In this document: positions 57,538 to 64,000 of the stretch, piece after piece
Position numbering within the stretch: the first letter of the stretch is position 1
Layout of the letters: every line of letters starts with the position of its first letter
Source of the DNA: Chitinophagaceae bacterium
GTDB taxonomy: Bacteria; Bacteroidota; Bacteroidia; Chitinophagales; Chitinophagaceae
Length of the DNA stretch: 64,000 nucleotides
NCBI GenBank assembly: GCA_016721725.1
Contig: JADKHN010000001.1
Coordinates: 1,364,001 to 1,428,000, forward strand
Reading direction: 5' to 3'
The notes under the pieces: generated by a model
Seen by the model: only the letters and a program-made list of their open reading frames with translations
What the model was told of the DNA's origin: nothing
Databases searched by the model: none
Made by a program: the position numbers and the translations under genes

Positions 57538-59670
57538 TTGTCCGTTTTCAACCAGTCGAGAAAAAATGTGATCATGCTAGTTTTTGCGGGCATGTTCGGG
57601 GTCATCATCATACAGTTGGCCAACCTGCAGCTGTTCTCTTCCAAGTACAAGATCATGGCCGATGACCAGGGAAAGTTCCGCAAGGTGATCTATCCCGATC
57701 GGGGAATCGTTTACGACCGGAAGGGTAAGGTCATGCTGCAAAACACCACGATCTACGACCTGATGGTGGTTCCCAACAAATTGAAAGGGGTGGATACCGC
57801 CAGCCTCTGCAATATCCTCAACATCGATACCGCCCAGTTCGTGAAAAAGATCGTGGAGCTCATCATCAAGAACGGCCGCTCACGGGAATCGATCTTTGAA
57901 GCCCAGCTCAGCGAGGAGAAAATGGCCAAGCTCTCCGAATCGATGTACAGGTTCGCTCCGGGCTTTTACATGCAGGAACGTTCGGTGCGAAGCTATCCCT
58001 ATGATGCCGCTGCCAATGTACTGGGCTATACCGCGGAAGTGGATACCAACTTCCTTAAAAAACACAAGGATGAGGGATATGTTTCCGGCGATTATGCCGG
58101 CATGACCGGGATCGAACGAAGCTATGAGAAAGTGCTCATGGGAGAGCGGGGTATTGAGTACTGGAAGCGGGACAATAAGAACCGGCTCACCGAAAAACTG
58201 GACAACGGCAAGTATGATACGGCGGCAGTAGCCGGACAGAATATGCATACCGCCATCGATATTGAATTGCAGGAATTGGGCGAAAAACTCATGAAGAATA
58301 AACTGGGATCCATCGTAGCCATTGACCCCCGTACCGGCGGTATCCTGTGCATGGTCAGCGCACCAACTTACCAACCCCGGTTCCTGACCGGCAGCGAAAG
58401 ACGGAAACACTTTTCACAGCTTTACCGCGACCCCAGCCTCCCTTTATTGAACCGTGCCGTGAATGCCAGTTATTCGCCGGGATCGACCTTCAAAACATTA
58501 CAGGCCCTGGTCGGTTTGCATGAAGGAGTGATCACCACCGATTTCAGGGTGTCCTGTTCCGGGGCATTCTATGGTTGCGGTTCGGGCAAGCCGATGAAAT
58601 GCCTGGACTATGGTACTTTCGACCTGCGTAACGCCATCACCATATCCGACAATACCTACTTCGCTACGGTCATGCAACGCGTCATCAACAATCCGCGATA
58701 TCCTTCGGTGGACAGCGCGCTCTCCGCCTGGGATAATTATATGTACGCTTTCGGATTGGGACATAAACTCGGCGTTGATGTACCTACGGAGAAAAGAGGC
58801 AATATCCCGACACCCGCCTATTTCAATAAAATATACGGAGCCGGAAAATGGAACTATTGCAGCTTTCGTTCGGTGAGTATCGGACAGGGTGAAGTGGATG
58901 TGACGCCACTGCAGGTAGCGAATGAAATGGCCTATATCGCCAATAAAGGCTGGTATAAGATCCCGCATATCGTGGATTCAATTGACGGGGGTGATAAATA
59001 CGGACTCTTGACGAAATTCAAGGTGGAGAACAGGGCCATCGATATCCCGGACAGCGTTTTTGAAGTGGTGCATGATGGTATGCAGGGAGTGGTTGACCGG
59101 GGTACCGGTATGGGTGCCAAAGTGCCGGGCATCGCCATCTGTGGAAAAACAGGGACCGTTGAAAATTATATCCGTGGCGTCAAACAACAGAACCACTCTT
59201 TCTTTTGCGGCTTCGCCCCCAGGGATAACCCCCGGATCGCCATCATGTGTGTAGTGGAGAACAGCGGCCGGTTCGGCGGAACCTATGCGGCACCCATTGT
59301 TGGACTGATGATCGAAAAATACCTGAAGGATTCCATCACCGATAAGGGCCGGCTGGACAAGGTTGAAAAACTGTCCAACCTCAACCTTTTGCCTCCGCGG
59401 ATATTCAGGGAGATGCGTCGGCTCGATTCACTTGATCACGCTAAGGATTCTGCCTACCTGATCCAGAAAGGATATATCCGCATCATCAACGACACCCTGG
59501 AAATGGAGGATGAACCCGATCTGGATAAAATTGACGCGGATAAGGCCAAAGAAACACTGAAAGAAAATACACAAAAGAAAAAGGATTCGCTCCTGGCGGT
59601 TAAAAAAGCTGAAGCGCTCCTGCCCGATAAAAAGAAGAAGCCCGAAGCGAAGGACAGTTTAAATAATTAA
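57538..59670 (+). CDS. mrdA: Penicillin-binding protein 2
   Basis: 710 residues. The class B transpeptidase has a membrane helix (about 11-31), a pedestal domain (about 45-230) and the transpeptidase domain (about 250-615). Active-site motifs are Ser316-T-F-Lys319, S-D-N at 370-372 and K-T-G at 537-539. A charged, Lys/Asp-rich tail (about 650-710) extends beyond the catalytic domain and is low in complexity. The start is TTG at 57538; an ATG 36 nt later would cut the N-terminal cytosolic stub. Works with RodA, encoded next. Confidence 0.95.
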   Translation: MSVFNQSRKNVIMLVFAGMFGVIIIQLANLQLFSSKYKIMADDQGKFRKVIYPDRGIVYDRKGKVMLQNTTIYDLMVVPNKLKGVDTASLCNILNIDTAQFVKKIVELIIKNGRSRESIFEAQLSEEKMAKLSESMYRFAPGFYMQERSVRSYPYDAAANVLGYTAEVDTNFLKKHKDEGYVSGDYAGMTGIERSYEKVLMGERGIEYWKRDNKNRLTEKLDNGKYDTAAVAGQNMHTAIDIELQELGEKLMKNKLGSIVAIDPRTGGILCMVSAPTYQPRFLTGSERRKHFSQLYRDPSLPLLNRAVNASYSPGSTFKTLQALVGLHEGVITTDFRVSCSGAFYGCGSGKPMKCLDYGTFDLRNAITISDNTYFATVMQRVINNPRYPSVDSALSAWDNYMYAFGLGHKLGVDVPTEKRGNIPTPAYFNKIYGAGKWNYCSFRSVSIGQGEVDVTPLQVANEMAYIANKGWYKIPHIVDSIDGGDKYGLLTKFKVENRAIDIPDSVFEVVHDGMQGVVDRGTGMGAKVPGIAICGKTGTVENYIRGVKQQNHSFFCGFAPRDNPRIAIMCVVENSGRFGGTYAAPIVGLMIEKYLKDSITDKGRLDKVEKLSNLNLLPPRIFREMRRLDSLDHAKDSAYLIQKGYIRIINDTLEMEDEPDLDKIDADKAKETLKENTQKKKDSLLAVKKAEALLPDKKKKPEAKDSLNN

Positions 59671-59683
59671 TAACCTCGAAAGC

Positions 59684-61036
59684 ATGTATCAGAAAAATCC
59701 GGTCATCGGCAAAGGCATCGACTGGATCATGGTATGGCTATATGTCATCATTGTGACCATCGGGCTGCTTTGTATTTTTTCTGTGGAATACCGGAATAAT
59801 GACAACCTGGTGCAAAGCCTGCTGGGCTTCAAGAAGAATTACAGCAAGCAGCTGTTCTATTTCGGAGCCTGCCTGGTGCTGGCCATCTTCATCCTGCTCA
59901 CCGACAGTAAACTGTTCACCGCAACGGCCAACCTGTCCTACCTGGTAGGTATTATACTGATCCTGGCCACCTTTGTCCTCGGCAAGGAGATCAAGGGCTC
60001 AAAGAGCTGGATACCGCTGGGTTTTATGAACCTTCAACCCGTGGAGCTTTGTAAGATCTTTACGGCCCTGGCCCTGTCCAAATACCTGGCCATGCCTGAA
60101 ACAGATTTCCGTAAACCAAAGGCCCAGCTGATCGCAGCCGCCATCGCCTTTACCCCGGCGCTGTTTTCTATTCTGCAGGGAGAAACGGGATTGGCGCTTG
60201 TTTACTTTGCCTTCCTGATACCGATGTACCGCGAAGGCTTGCCATCCGGATACCTGATCGCCGGGATCTCCATGTCGGTATTGCTGGTTGCTTCGTTGAT
60301 ATTTCCAACGAAGACATTATTGATCGCCTTTGCCGTCATCGCCGTGATCCTTATCTATTATTACCGGCGTCAGATCAGGCGCAACAGCCGCATACTTTTT
60401 CTCATCGCGGGCATATGGGTATTTTGTTCCTTATTCGTTGGTGTTGGCGTACCCTTCGTATTCAAGCATGTGTTCAAAAAATACCAGGCCGACCGGATCT
60501 TCAGTATGGTGGGAGTAGATAACCCTTTCACCGATAGATCCACTGCGGACCTGGGAAATGCGGAAGAAGCAAAAGTGAAACAGCGTAAAAGCGATCAGCA
60601 GAACTACAATGTCAAGCAATCCAAGATCGCCATCGGTTCGGGCGGATTCATGGGAAAAGGGTTCTTAAAAGGAACACAGACCCAGGGTGATTTCGTACCG
60701 GAGCAGCATACCGATTTCATCTTTACTTCCGTCGGCGAGAATTTCGGTTTCTGGGGCAGCAGCCTGCTGATGTTATTGTACCTGGGATTATTATTGCGAA
60801 TCGTCATGATCGCGGAACGGCAGAGAAGCACGTTCAGCAGGGTCTATGCCTACGCGGTGGCGGGCATCATCTTTTTCCATGTCGCGGTGAATATTTCGGT
60901 GACCATCGGGCTGGCGCCGGTGATCGGCATCACCCTGCCCCTGATGAGTTATGGCGGTTCCTCCCTGCTGACCTTCACCATCCTCATCTTCATCCTGATC
61001 AAACTGGATGCAGACCGGCAGATGGTGCTTAGATAG
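59684..61036 (+). CDS. rodA: Rod shape-determining protein RodA (SEDS glycosyltransferase)
   Basis: 450 residues with about ten membrane helices. The SEDS signature G-x-x-x-I-x-L-P-x-x-S-Y-G-G appears as I-G-I-T-L-P-L-M-S-Y-G-G-S-S near the end, and F-I-F-T-S-V-G-E-N-F-G near 342-352. Polymerises lipid II into glycan strands together with PBP2. A hydrophilic loop of about 60 residues (about 270-330) with many charged residues is longer than in E. coli RodA. Closes the mre operon. Confidence 0.95.
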   Translation: MYQKNPVIGKGIDWIMVWLYVIIVTIGLLCIFSVEYRNNDNLVQSLLGFKKNYSKQLFYFGACLVLAIFILLTDSKLFTATANLSYLVGIILILATFVLGKEIKGSKSWIPLGFMNLQPVELCKIFTALALSKYLAMPETDFRKPKAQLIAAAIAFTPALFSILQGETGLALVYFAFLIPMYREGLPSGYLIAGISMSVLLVASLIFPTKTLLIAFAVIAVILIYYYRRQIRRNSRILFLIAGIWVFCSLFVGVGVPFVFKHVFKKYQADRIFSMVGVDNPFTDRSTADLGNAEEAKVKQRKSDQQNYNVKQSKIAIGSGGFMGKGFLKGTQTQGDFVPEQHTDFIFTSVGENFGFWGSSLLMLLYLGLLLRIVMIAERQRSTFSRVYAYAVAGIIFFHVAVNISVTIGLAPVIGITLPLMSYGGSSLLTFTILIFILIKLDADRQMVLR

Positions 61037-61101
61037 AACTCAGTCCCCATACCCCATAAAGGGGAAAGCCCAAGAGTCTGCAAATTTGAAAAGCTTTTCA
61101 A

Positions 61102-61109
61102 TACTTTTG
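61102..61109 (+). promoter_or_regulatory. -7 element of the MBL-fold gene
   Basis: TACTTTTG, exact TAnnTTTG match, giving a leader of about 85 nt that ends with a G-rich tract. Confidence 0.5.
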
Positions 61110-61158
61110 CTGGACGTCCAATTTATTACAAGAACTATAAAACGTTAGAGTCCCAGTT

Positions 61159-61192
61159 CCCCCTTCAGGGGGCGGAGGGGGTGGGGCGGGGG
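61159..61192 (+). promoter_or_regulatory. Hairpin and G-quadruplex motif just upstream of the MBL-fold start codon
   Basis: CCCCC (61159-61163) can pair with GGGGG (61168-61172). Four G-tracts of 4-5 (61168-61172, 61177-61181, 61183-61186, 61188-61192) with loops of 4, 1 and 1 nt form a strong G-quadruplex motif on the mRNA-sense strand, ending 7 nt before the ATG. The two folds exclude each other. Confidence 0.75.
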
Positions 61193-61199
61193 CAGTATT

Positions 61200-61943
61200 A
61201 TGAAAATCATTCCACTCAGCGAAGGCAGTTTTACCATTGATGCCACCAAGCAGTTCATCCCCTTTGATGTGGGTAATGATGACCTGCAGAAAAGACCCGT
61301 GGGCAGTTTGCTGGTTGAAGTGCAGCCCTTTGTCATCATCACCTCAAAGGACATTATCTTGCTCGACACCGGCCTGGGTTTCAGTAATCCGGACGGCACC
61401 CTGCAGATCCACCAGAACCTGATCGACAATGGCATCAATCCCCTCGAGGTCACAAAGGTCTTACTTAGTCACCTGCATAAGGATCATGCGGGCGGGGTAA
61501 GCAGGGAAGACAAAGTGTTGCGCCAGAAATTCCTGAGTTTCCCCCATGCCACTTATTATGTGAACCATGAGGAGCTGCATTATGCCCTGCAAAAAGGCAG
61601 GCCCTCTTTCACCCCGGATGAATTCGATATCCTTTCCACCATCGAAAATGTGAATTTCATTAACGGGGATGGAGACATTGACGGGTATATCCATTACGCG
61701 ATGACCGGTGCGCATTCACCCTTTCATACCGTGTTCTGGATCGAGGAGGACGACCAAAAGGTCTTCTTTGGGGCGGATGTGGCCCCGCAGGTTCAACAGA
61801 TGAAAAGCCGCTTCATCGCCAAATACGATTACGACGGAAAGAAATGCATGGAATTAAGGCAGCAATGGTGGAAACAGGGAAAGGAGGAAGGGTGGACATT
61901 CTTGTTCTATCATGATATTAAAACGCCGGTGTTTGTTTTCTGA
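61200..61943 (+). CDS. MBL-fold metallo-hydrolase
   Basis: 247 residues, metallo-beta-lactamase fold, no signal peptide. The zinc motif is H91-x-H93-x-D95-H96 (S-H-L-H-K-D-H-A-G-G). Further ligands fit H-S-P-F-H near 180 and G-A-D near 200. I-L-L-D-T-G-L-G near 53-60 is typical. The substrate is unknown; the family includes lactonases, glyoxalases and thioesterases. The leader carries a strong G-quadruplex motif, so translation might be controlled. It converges with the ATP synthase genes. Confidence 0.93.
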   Translation: MKIIPLSEGSFTIDATKQFIPFDVGNDDLQKRPVGSLLVEVQPFVIITSKDIILLDTGLGFSNPDGTLQIHQNLIDNGINPLEVTKVLLSHLHKDHAGGVSREDKVLRQKFLSFPHATYYVNHEELHYALQKGRPSFTPDEFDILSTIENVNFINGDGDIDGYIHYAMTGAHSPFHTVFWIEEDDQKVFFGADVAPQVQQMKSRFIAKYDYDGKKCMELRQQWWKQGKEEGWTFLFYHDIKTPVFVF

Positions 61944-62007
61944 CCGCAAAGTCGCTAAGGATCGCAAAGTACGGGGATAAAAAAAGCCGCTACGATCGTA
62001 ACGGCTT
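61944..62007 (-). terminator. Terminator of the F0 ATP synthase operon with a dispersed CGCAAAG repeat
   Basis: At 61984-62007 AAGCCG-T-TACG pairs with CGTA-G-CGGCTT on the minus strand (one wobble), followed by T7, ending the atp transcript just after atpH. Beside it (61944-61971) lies CCGCAAAGTCGCTAAGGATCG and another CGCAAAG, a degenerate dispersed repeat also typical of gaps near the GxxExxY gene. Confidence 0.82.
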
Positions 62008-62027
62008 CATGGTATATTTTTTGATCC

Positions 62028-62594
62028 TTACCTGATCTTATGCAGGTAATCATTATTCAGGAATTGCTTCCGGATGTCTTTCAGGTCACGAAGGATACTG
62101 GCATCCACCAGTGTTCCGCCTGTCTCCAGCAAGAATCCGCCGATCAGTTCGTTATTCACCGACGTTTCGATCTCATAGGTCCGGTTGTCTGATACGGAGG
62201 TCATGATGTTCTTCATGATGGTCTCTTTCATCTGCTCCGAAATGGGTTCAGCCGTGGTGATCTTCACTTTATGGATATTGCGGAGGGCGTTGAACTGGTC
62301 GATAAAGGTATTGACGATCTCGGGCAGATTGATCTCACGGGCTTTCTTCACCAGTAATTGGATGAAGGAATTGGTGAGTCCGCACACCCGCGACTCCACC
62401 ACAGAACTGATGATCCTTTCCTTGGCGGTAGGCTTGATGATGGGGCTGCTCAGCACTTTCACAAAATCGGGGTTCGACCTGCAGACGCTTTGCAACCATT
62501 TCATATCCGCGTATACGGTATCCACCTGCTTCTGTTCTGTTGCCAGGTCCAGCAGGCTTTTCGCGTATCTTCCGGCTAATCTTGGATTGTTCAT
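62028..62594 (-). CDS. atpH: ATP synthase subunit delta
   Basis: 188 residues, OSCP/delta family. It links the F1 head to the peripheral stalk. N-terminal helical bundle starting N-N-P-R-L-A-G-R-Y-A-K-S-L-L-D-L-A (3-19), and a C-terminal domain with G-G-F-L-L-E-T-G-G-T-L-V-D-A-S near 152-166, as usual. It is the last gene before the operon terminator; atpA, which often follows, is missing here. Confidence 0.96.
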   Translation of the reverse strand: MNNPRLAGRYAKSLLDLATEQKQVDTVYADMKWLQSVCRSNPDFVKVLSSPIIKPTAKERIISSVVESRVCGLTNSFIQLLVKKAREINLPEIVNTFIDQFNALRNIHKVKITTAEPISEQMKETIMKNIMTSVSDNRTYEIETSVNNELIGGFLLETGGTLVDASILRDLKDIRKQFLNNDYLHKIR

Positions 62595-62648
62595 AACTAG
62601 TGCTGTTAGCTTTTAGCAGTTCCGTCATACCAACGGCTGACCGCTTCT

Positions 62649-63143
62649 TTAATTAAGTTTTACTTCACTGGACAGGGTTTTGATGTAGTTCTCCTGTTCG
62701 GCCCTGTTGCTCAACTCCTTTCGCAACACTTTCTCGCTCACTTCGATCACGAGGTTACCCACCTGGTTCTTGATCTCGGTCAGTGCGGCCATCTTCTGAT
62801 GGTTGATGGAAGCCTGTGCGTCGGTGATGATCTTGGCGGCCTGGTTCTTGGCTTCTTCTTTTGCGTCGTTGATCATCTTATCCCTGGTCTCCTTCGCTTC
62901 TTTGAGCATGGTCGCCCTTTCTTCACGGGCTTGTGCCAGGATGGCTTCGTTGTCATTCTTCATCTGTGCCATTTCCAGCTTGATCTTCTCAGCGGTTGCC
63001 AGTGAATCAGCGATGGTCTTTTCCCTCTTGGCCAGTCCGCCGATGATGGCGGGCCAGGCGAATTTCTTCAGCAGGAAAAATACAATGAGGAATGCCAGCA
63101 TCGTCCATAAAAGGAGACCTAAGGCCGGTGTAAGTAATTGCAT
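62649..63143 (-). CDS. atpF: ATP synthase subunit b
   Basis: 164 residues. One N-terminal membrane helix (L-G-L-L-L-W-T-M-L-A-F-L-I-V-F-F, about 8-24) and a long charged helix (about 35-160) that forms the peripheral stalk with delta. R-E-E-R-A-T-M-L-K-E-A-K near 73 is typical. Standard length. Confidence 0.96.
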   Translation of the reverse strand: MQLLTPALGLLLWTMLAFLIVFFLLKKFAWPAIIGGLAKREKTIADSLATAEKIKLEMAQMKNDNEAILAQAREERATMLKEAKETRDKMINDAKEEAKNQAAKIITDAQASINHQKMAALTEIKNQVGNLVIEVSEKVLRKELSNRAEQENYIKTLSSEVKLN

Positions 63144-63218
63144 ACTAACTATTTTTTTTTAAAATGATTCAGAAAAAATACTGCATCCTCCGTCCTGTAC
63201 TTCGGATGCAGTAAAAGT

Positions 63219-63455
63219 TTACAGTACCATCGCAAGGAAACCGATGATGATCGCGAACAGCGCGGCTCCTTCCACCAGTGCGGCGGTCAGGATCATGTTG
63301 CTGCGGATATCATTGATCGCTTCCGGCTGGCGTGCGATTGATTCCAATGCGCCCTTACCGATCTGTCCGATACCGATACCGGCACCGATGGCTCCGAGGC
63401 CGGCACCGATGGCACCACCTGCATTGGCTAAATCTGCTAATAAAACAAAATTCAT
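63219..63455 (-). CDS. atpE: ATP synthase subunit c
   Basis: 78 residues, two helices forming the rotor ring unit. A-R-Q-P-E-A (41-46) is the loop contacting gamma/epsilon; the ion-binding carboxylate is Glu62 in L-V-E-G-A-A-L-F. The residue after it is Gly rather than Ser/Thr, which argues for proton rather than sodium coupling, although Gln31 in the first helix is also a feature of some sodium rings. Ion specificity is thus inferred. Confidence 0.95.
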   Translation of the reverse strand: MNFVLLADLANAGGAIGAGLGAIGAGIGIGQIGKGALESIARQPEAINDIRSNMILTAALVEGAALFAIIIGFLAMVL

Positions 63456-63490
63456 AATTGTGAATTTATATTGGTTAAAAAAATACTTGT

Positions 63491-64000
63491 TTAGTGGGCC
63501 GAAGCGTGTTCAGCATCATGTCCGCCCTCAAAAGCCTGGCCGATGAATACGGCCGTTAAGATCGTAAAGATGAATGCCTGTAAAAAAGCCACCAGCACTT
63601 CAATGAAATAAATGAATACCGTGAACGCGATCGAGAAGGGTGCGAATCCCCAGCCCGCGTACTGATTCAGGGCGCCCATGATGAAGATCAGGGAGATCAA
63701 GCAGATGATCAGGATATGACCCGCCACCATATTGGCGAACAACCTGATCATGAGCGCGAAGGGCTTGGTGAAGATGCCCAGGATCTCGACCGGCACCAGG
63801 ATCACTTTTACCCAGCCCGGAACACCCGGAGGGTTGATGATGTGCATCCAGTAATGTTTGTTGCTGCTGAACAGGATCACCACAAAGGAGATGATGGACA
63901 ATACGAATGTGAAAGCGATATTACCGGTCACATTGGCCGTACCGGGGATCAGTCCAACGATATTGTTGATCAGGATGAACATGAAAACCGTCAGCAAGTA
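63491..64000 (-). CDS. atpB: ATP synthase subunit a (partial, 5' end outside window)
   Basis: Only the C-terminal 170 residues lie in the window; the reading frame is still open at base 64000. The essential arginine helix is seen in A-L-M-I-R-L-F-A-N-M-V-A-G-H, followed by further helices and E-V-L-V-A-F-L-Q-A-F-I-F, which form the half-channels. The tail ends F-E-G-G-H-D-A-E-H-A-S-A-H, rich in His. It starts the F0 operon atpB-atpE-atpF-atpH. Confidence 0.95.
   Translation of the reverse strand, partial: YLLTVFMFILINNIVGLIPGTANVTGNIAFTFVLSIISFVVILFSSNKHYWMHIINPPGVPGWVKVILVPVEILGIFTKPFALMIRLFANMVAGHILIICLISLIFIMGALNQYAGWGFAPFSIAFTVFIYFIEVLVAFLQAFIFTILTAVFIGQAFEGGHDAEHASAH

Overview
The window reads as a chromosomal segment of a Bacteroidota bacterium, most likely of the Chitinophagaceae or a near relative. 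The grounds are gliding-motility genes (gldC, gldH, a GldE/CorC-like gene), a DUF6089 (PorG-like) beta-barrel gene near uppS-bamA-skp-skp, a secreted protein with a type IX secretion C-terminal domain, DUF4290, BatD and DUF1800/DUF1501 genes, lipoproteins with Bacteroidota-style lipoboxes, and many promoters carrying the Bacteroidota -7 element TAnnTTTG. It is gene-dense and mostly housekeeping. I see no rRNA, tRNA, CRISPR array, prophage or insertion sequence.

Layout. 0-0.5 kb: gene-poor DNA with a possible LytTR remnant and a candidate terminated small RNA. 0.5-13.8 kb: GNAT, yicC, gldH, PorG-like barrel, a large DUF4838 T9SS cargo gene, uppS, bamA, two ompH/skp genes, murI, rpmH, rnpA, yidD. 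13.9-26.4 kb: a GT39 transferase, sodA, tadA, aldehyde dehydrogenase, a GxxExxY gene bracketed by inverted repeats, gpx, dusB, a CPBP protease, cdsA, psd, a small Lys/Cys-rich secreted peptide, a YjjG-type phosphatase, an SDR. 26.5-35.9 kb: BatD, a two-component system, nadK, a BamA/TamA-like protein, a CBS protein, a hydrolase, cvpA, a YqeY-like gene, gldC. 35.9-43.6 kb: a glycosyltransferase, a CNNM/CorC protein, gmk, murA, a DUF4290 protein with an RGG tail, vanZ-like, gcvH, a cyclophilin. 43.8-53.2 kb: serS, a cytochrome c lipoprotein, an AlkB-type monooxygenase, the DUF1800-DUF1501 pair, two POT peptide transporters. 53.4-64 kb: purD, the rod-shape operon mreB-mreC-mreD-mrdA-rodA, an MBL-fold hydrolase, and on the minus strand the F0 block atpB-atpE-atpF-atpH, with atpB cut by the window edge.

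Themes. Envelope biogenesis dominates: undecaprenyl phosphate synthesis (uppS), peptidoglycan precursors (murI, murA), the elongasome (mreBCD, mrdA, rodA), outer membrane assembly (bamA, skp x2) and phospholipid synthesis (cdsA, psd). MurA has Asp where fosfomycin-sensitive enzymes have Cys.

The most unusual non-coding signal is a recurring 7-bp periodicity. At least eight short heptamer arrays of unrelated sequence lie in different intergenic gaps. Other items worth attention are the GxxExxY cassette, the T9SS cargo gene sitting between the PorG-like gene and uppS, a strong G-quadruplex motif just before a start codon, several -7 elements abutting start codons (likely leaderless or near-leaderless mRNAs), and an F0 operon that terminates after atpH without atpA. 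No clearly new defence or biosynthetic system was found.
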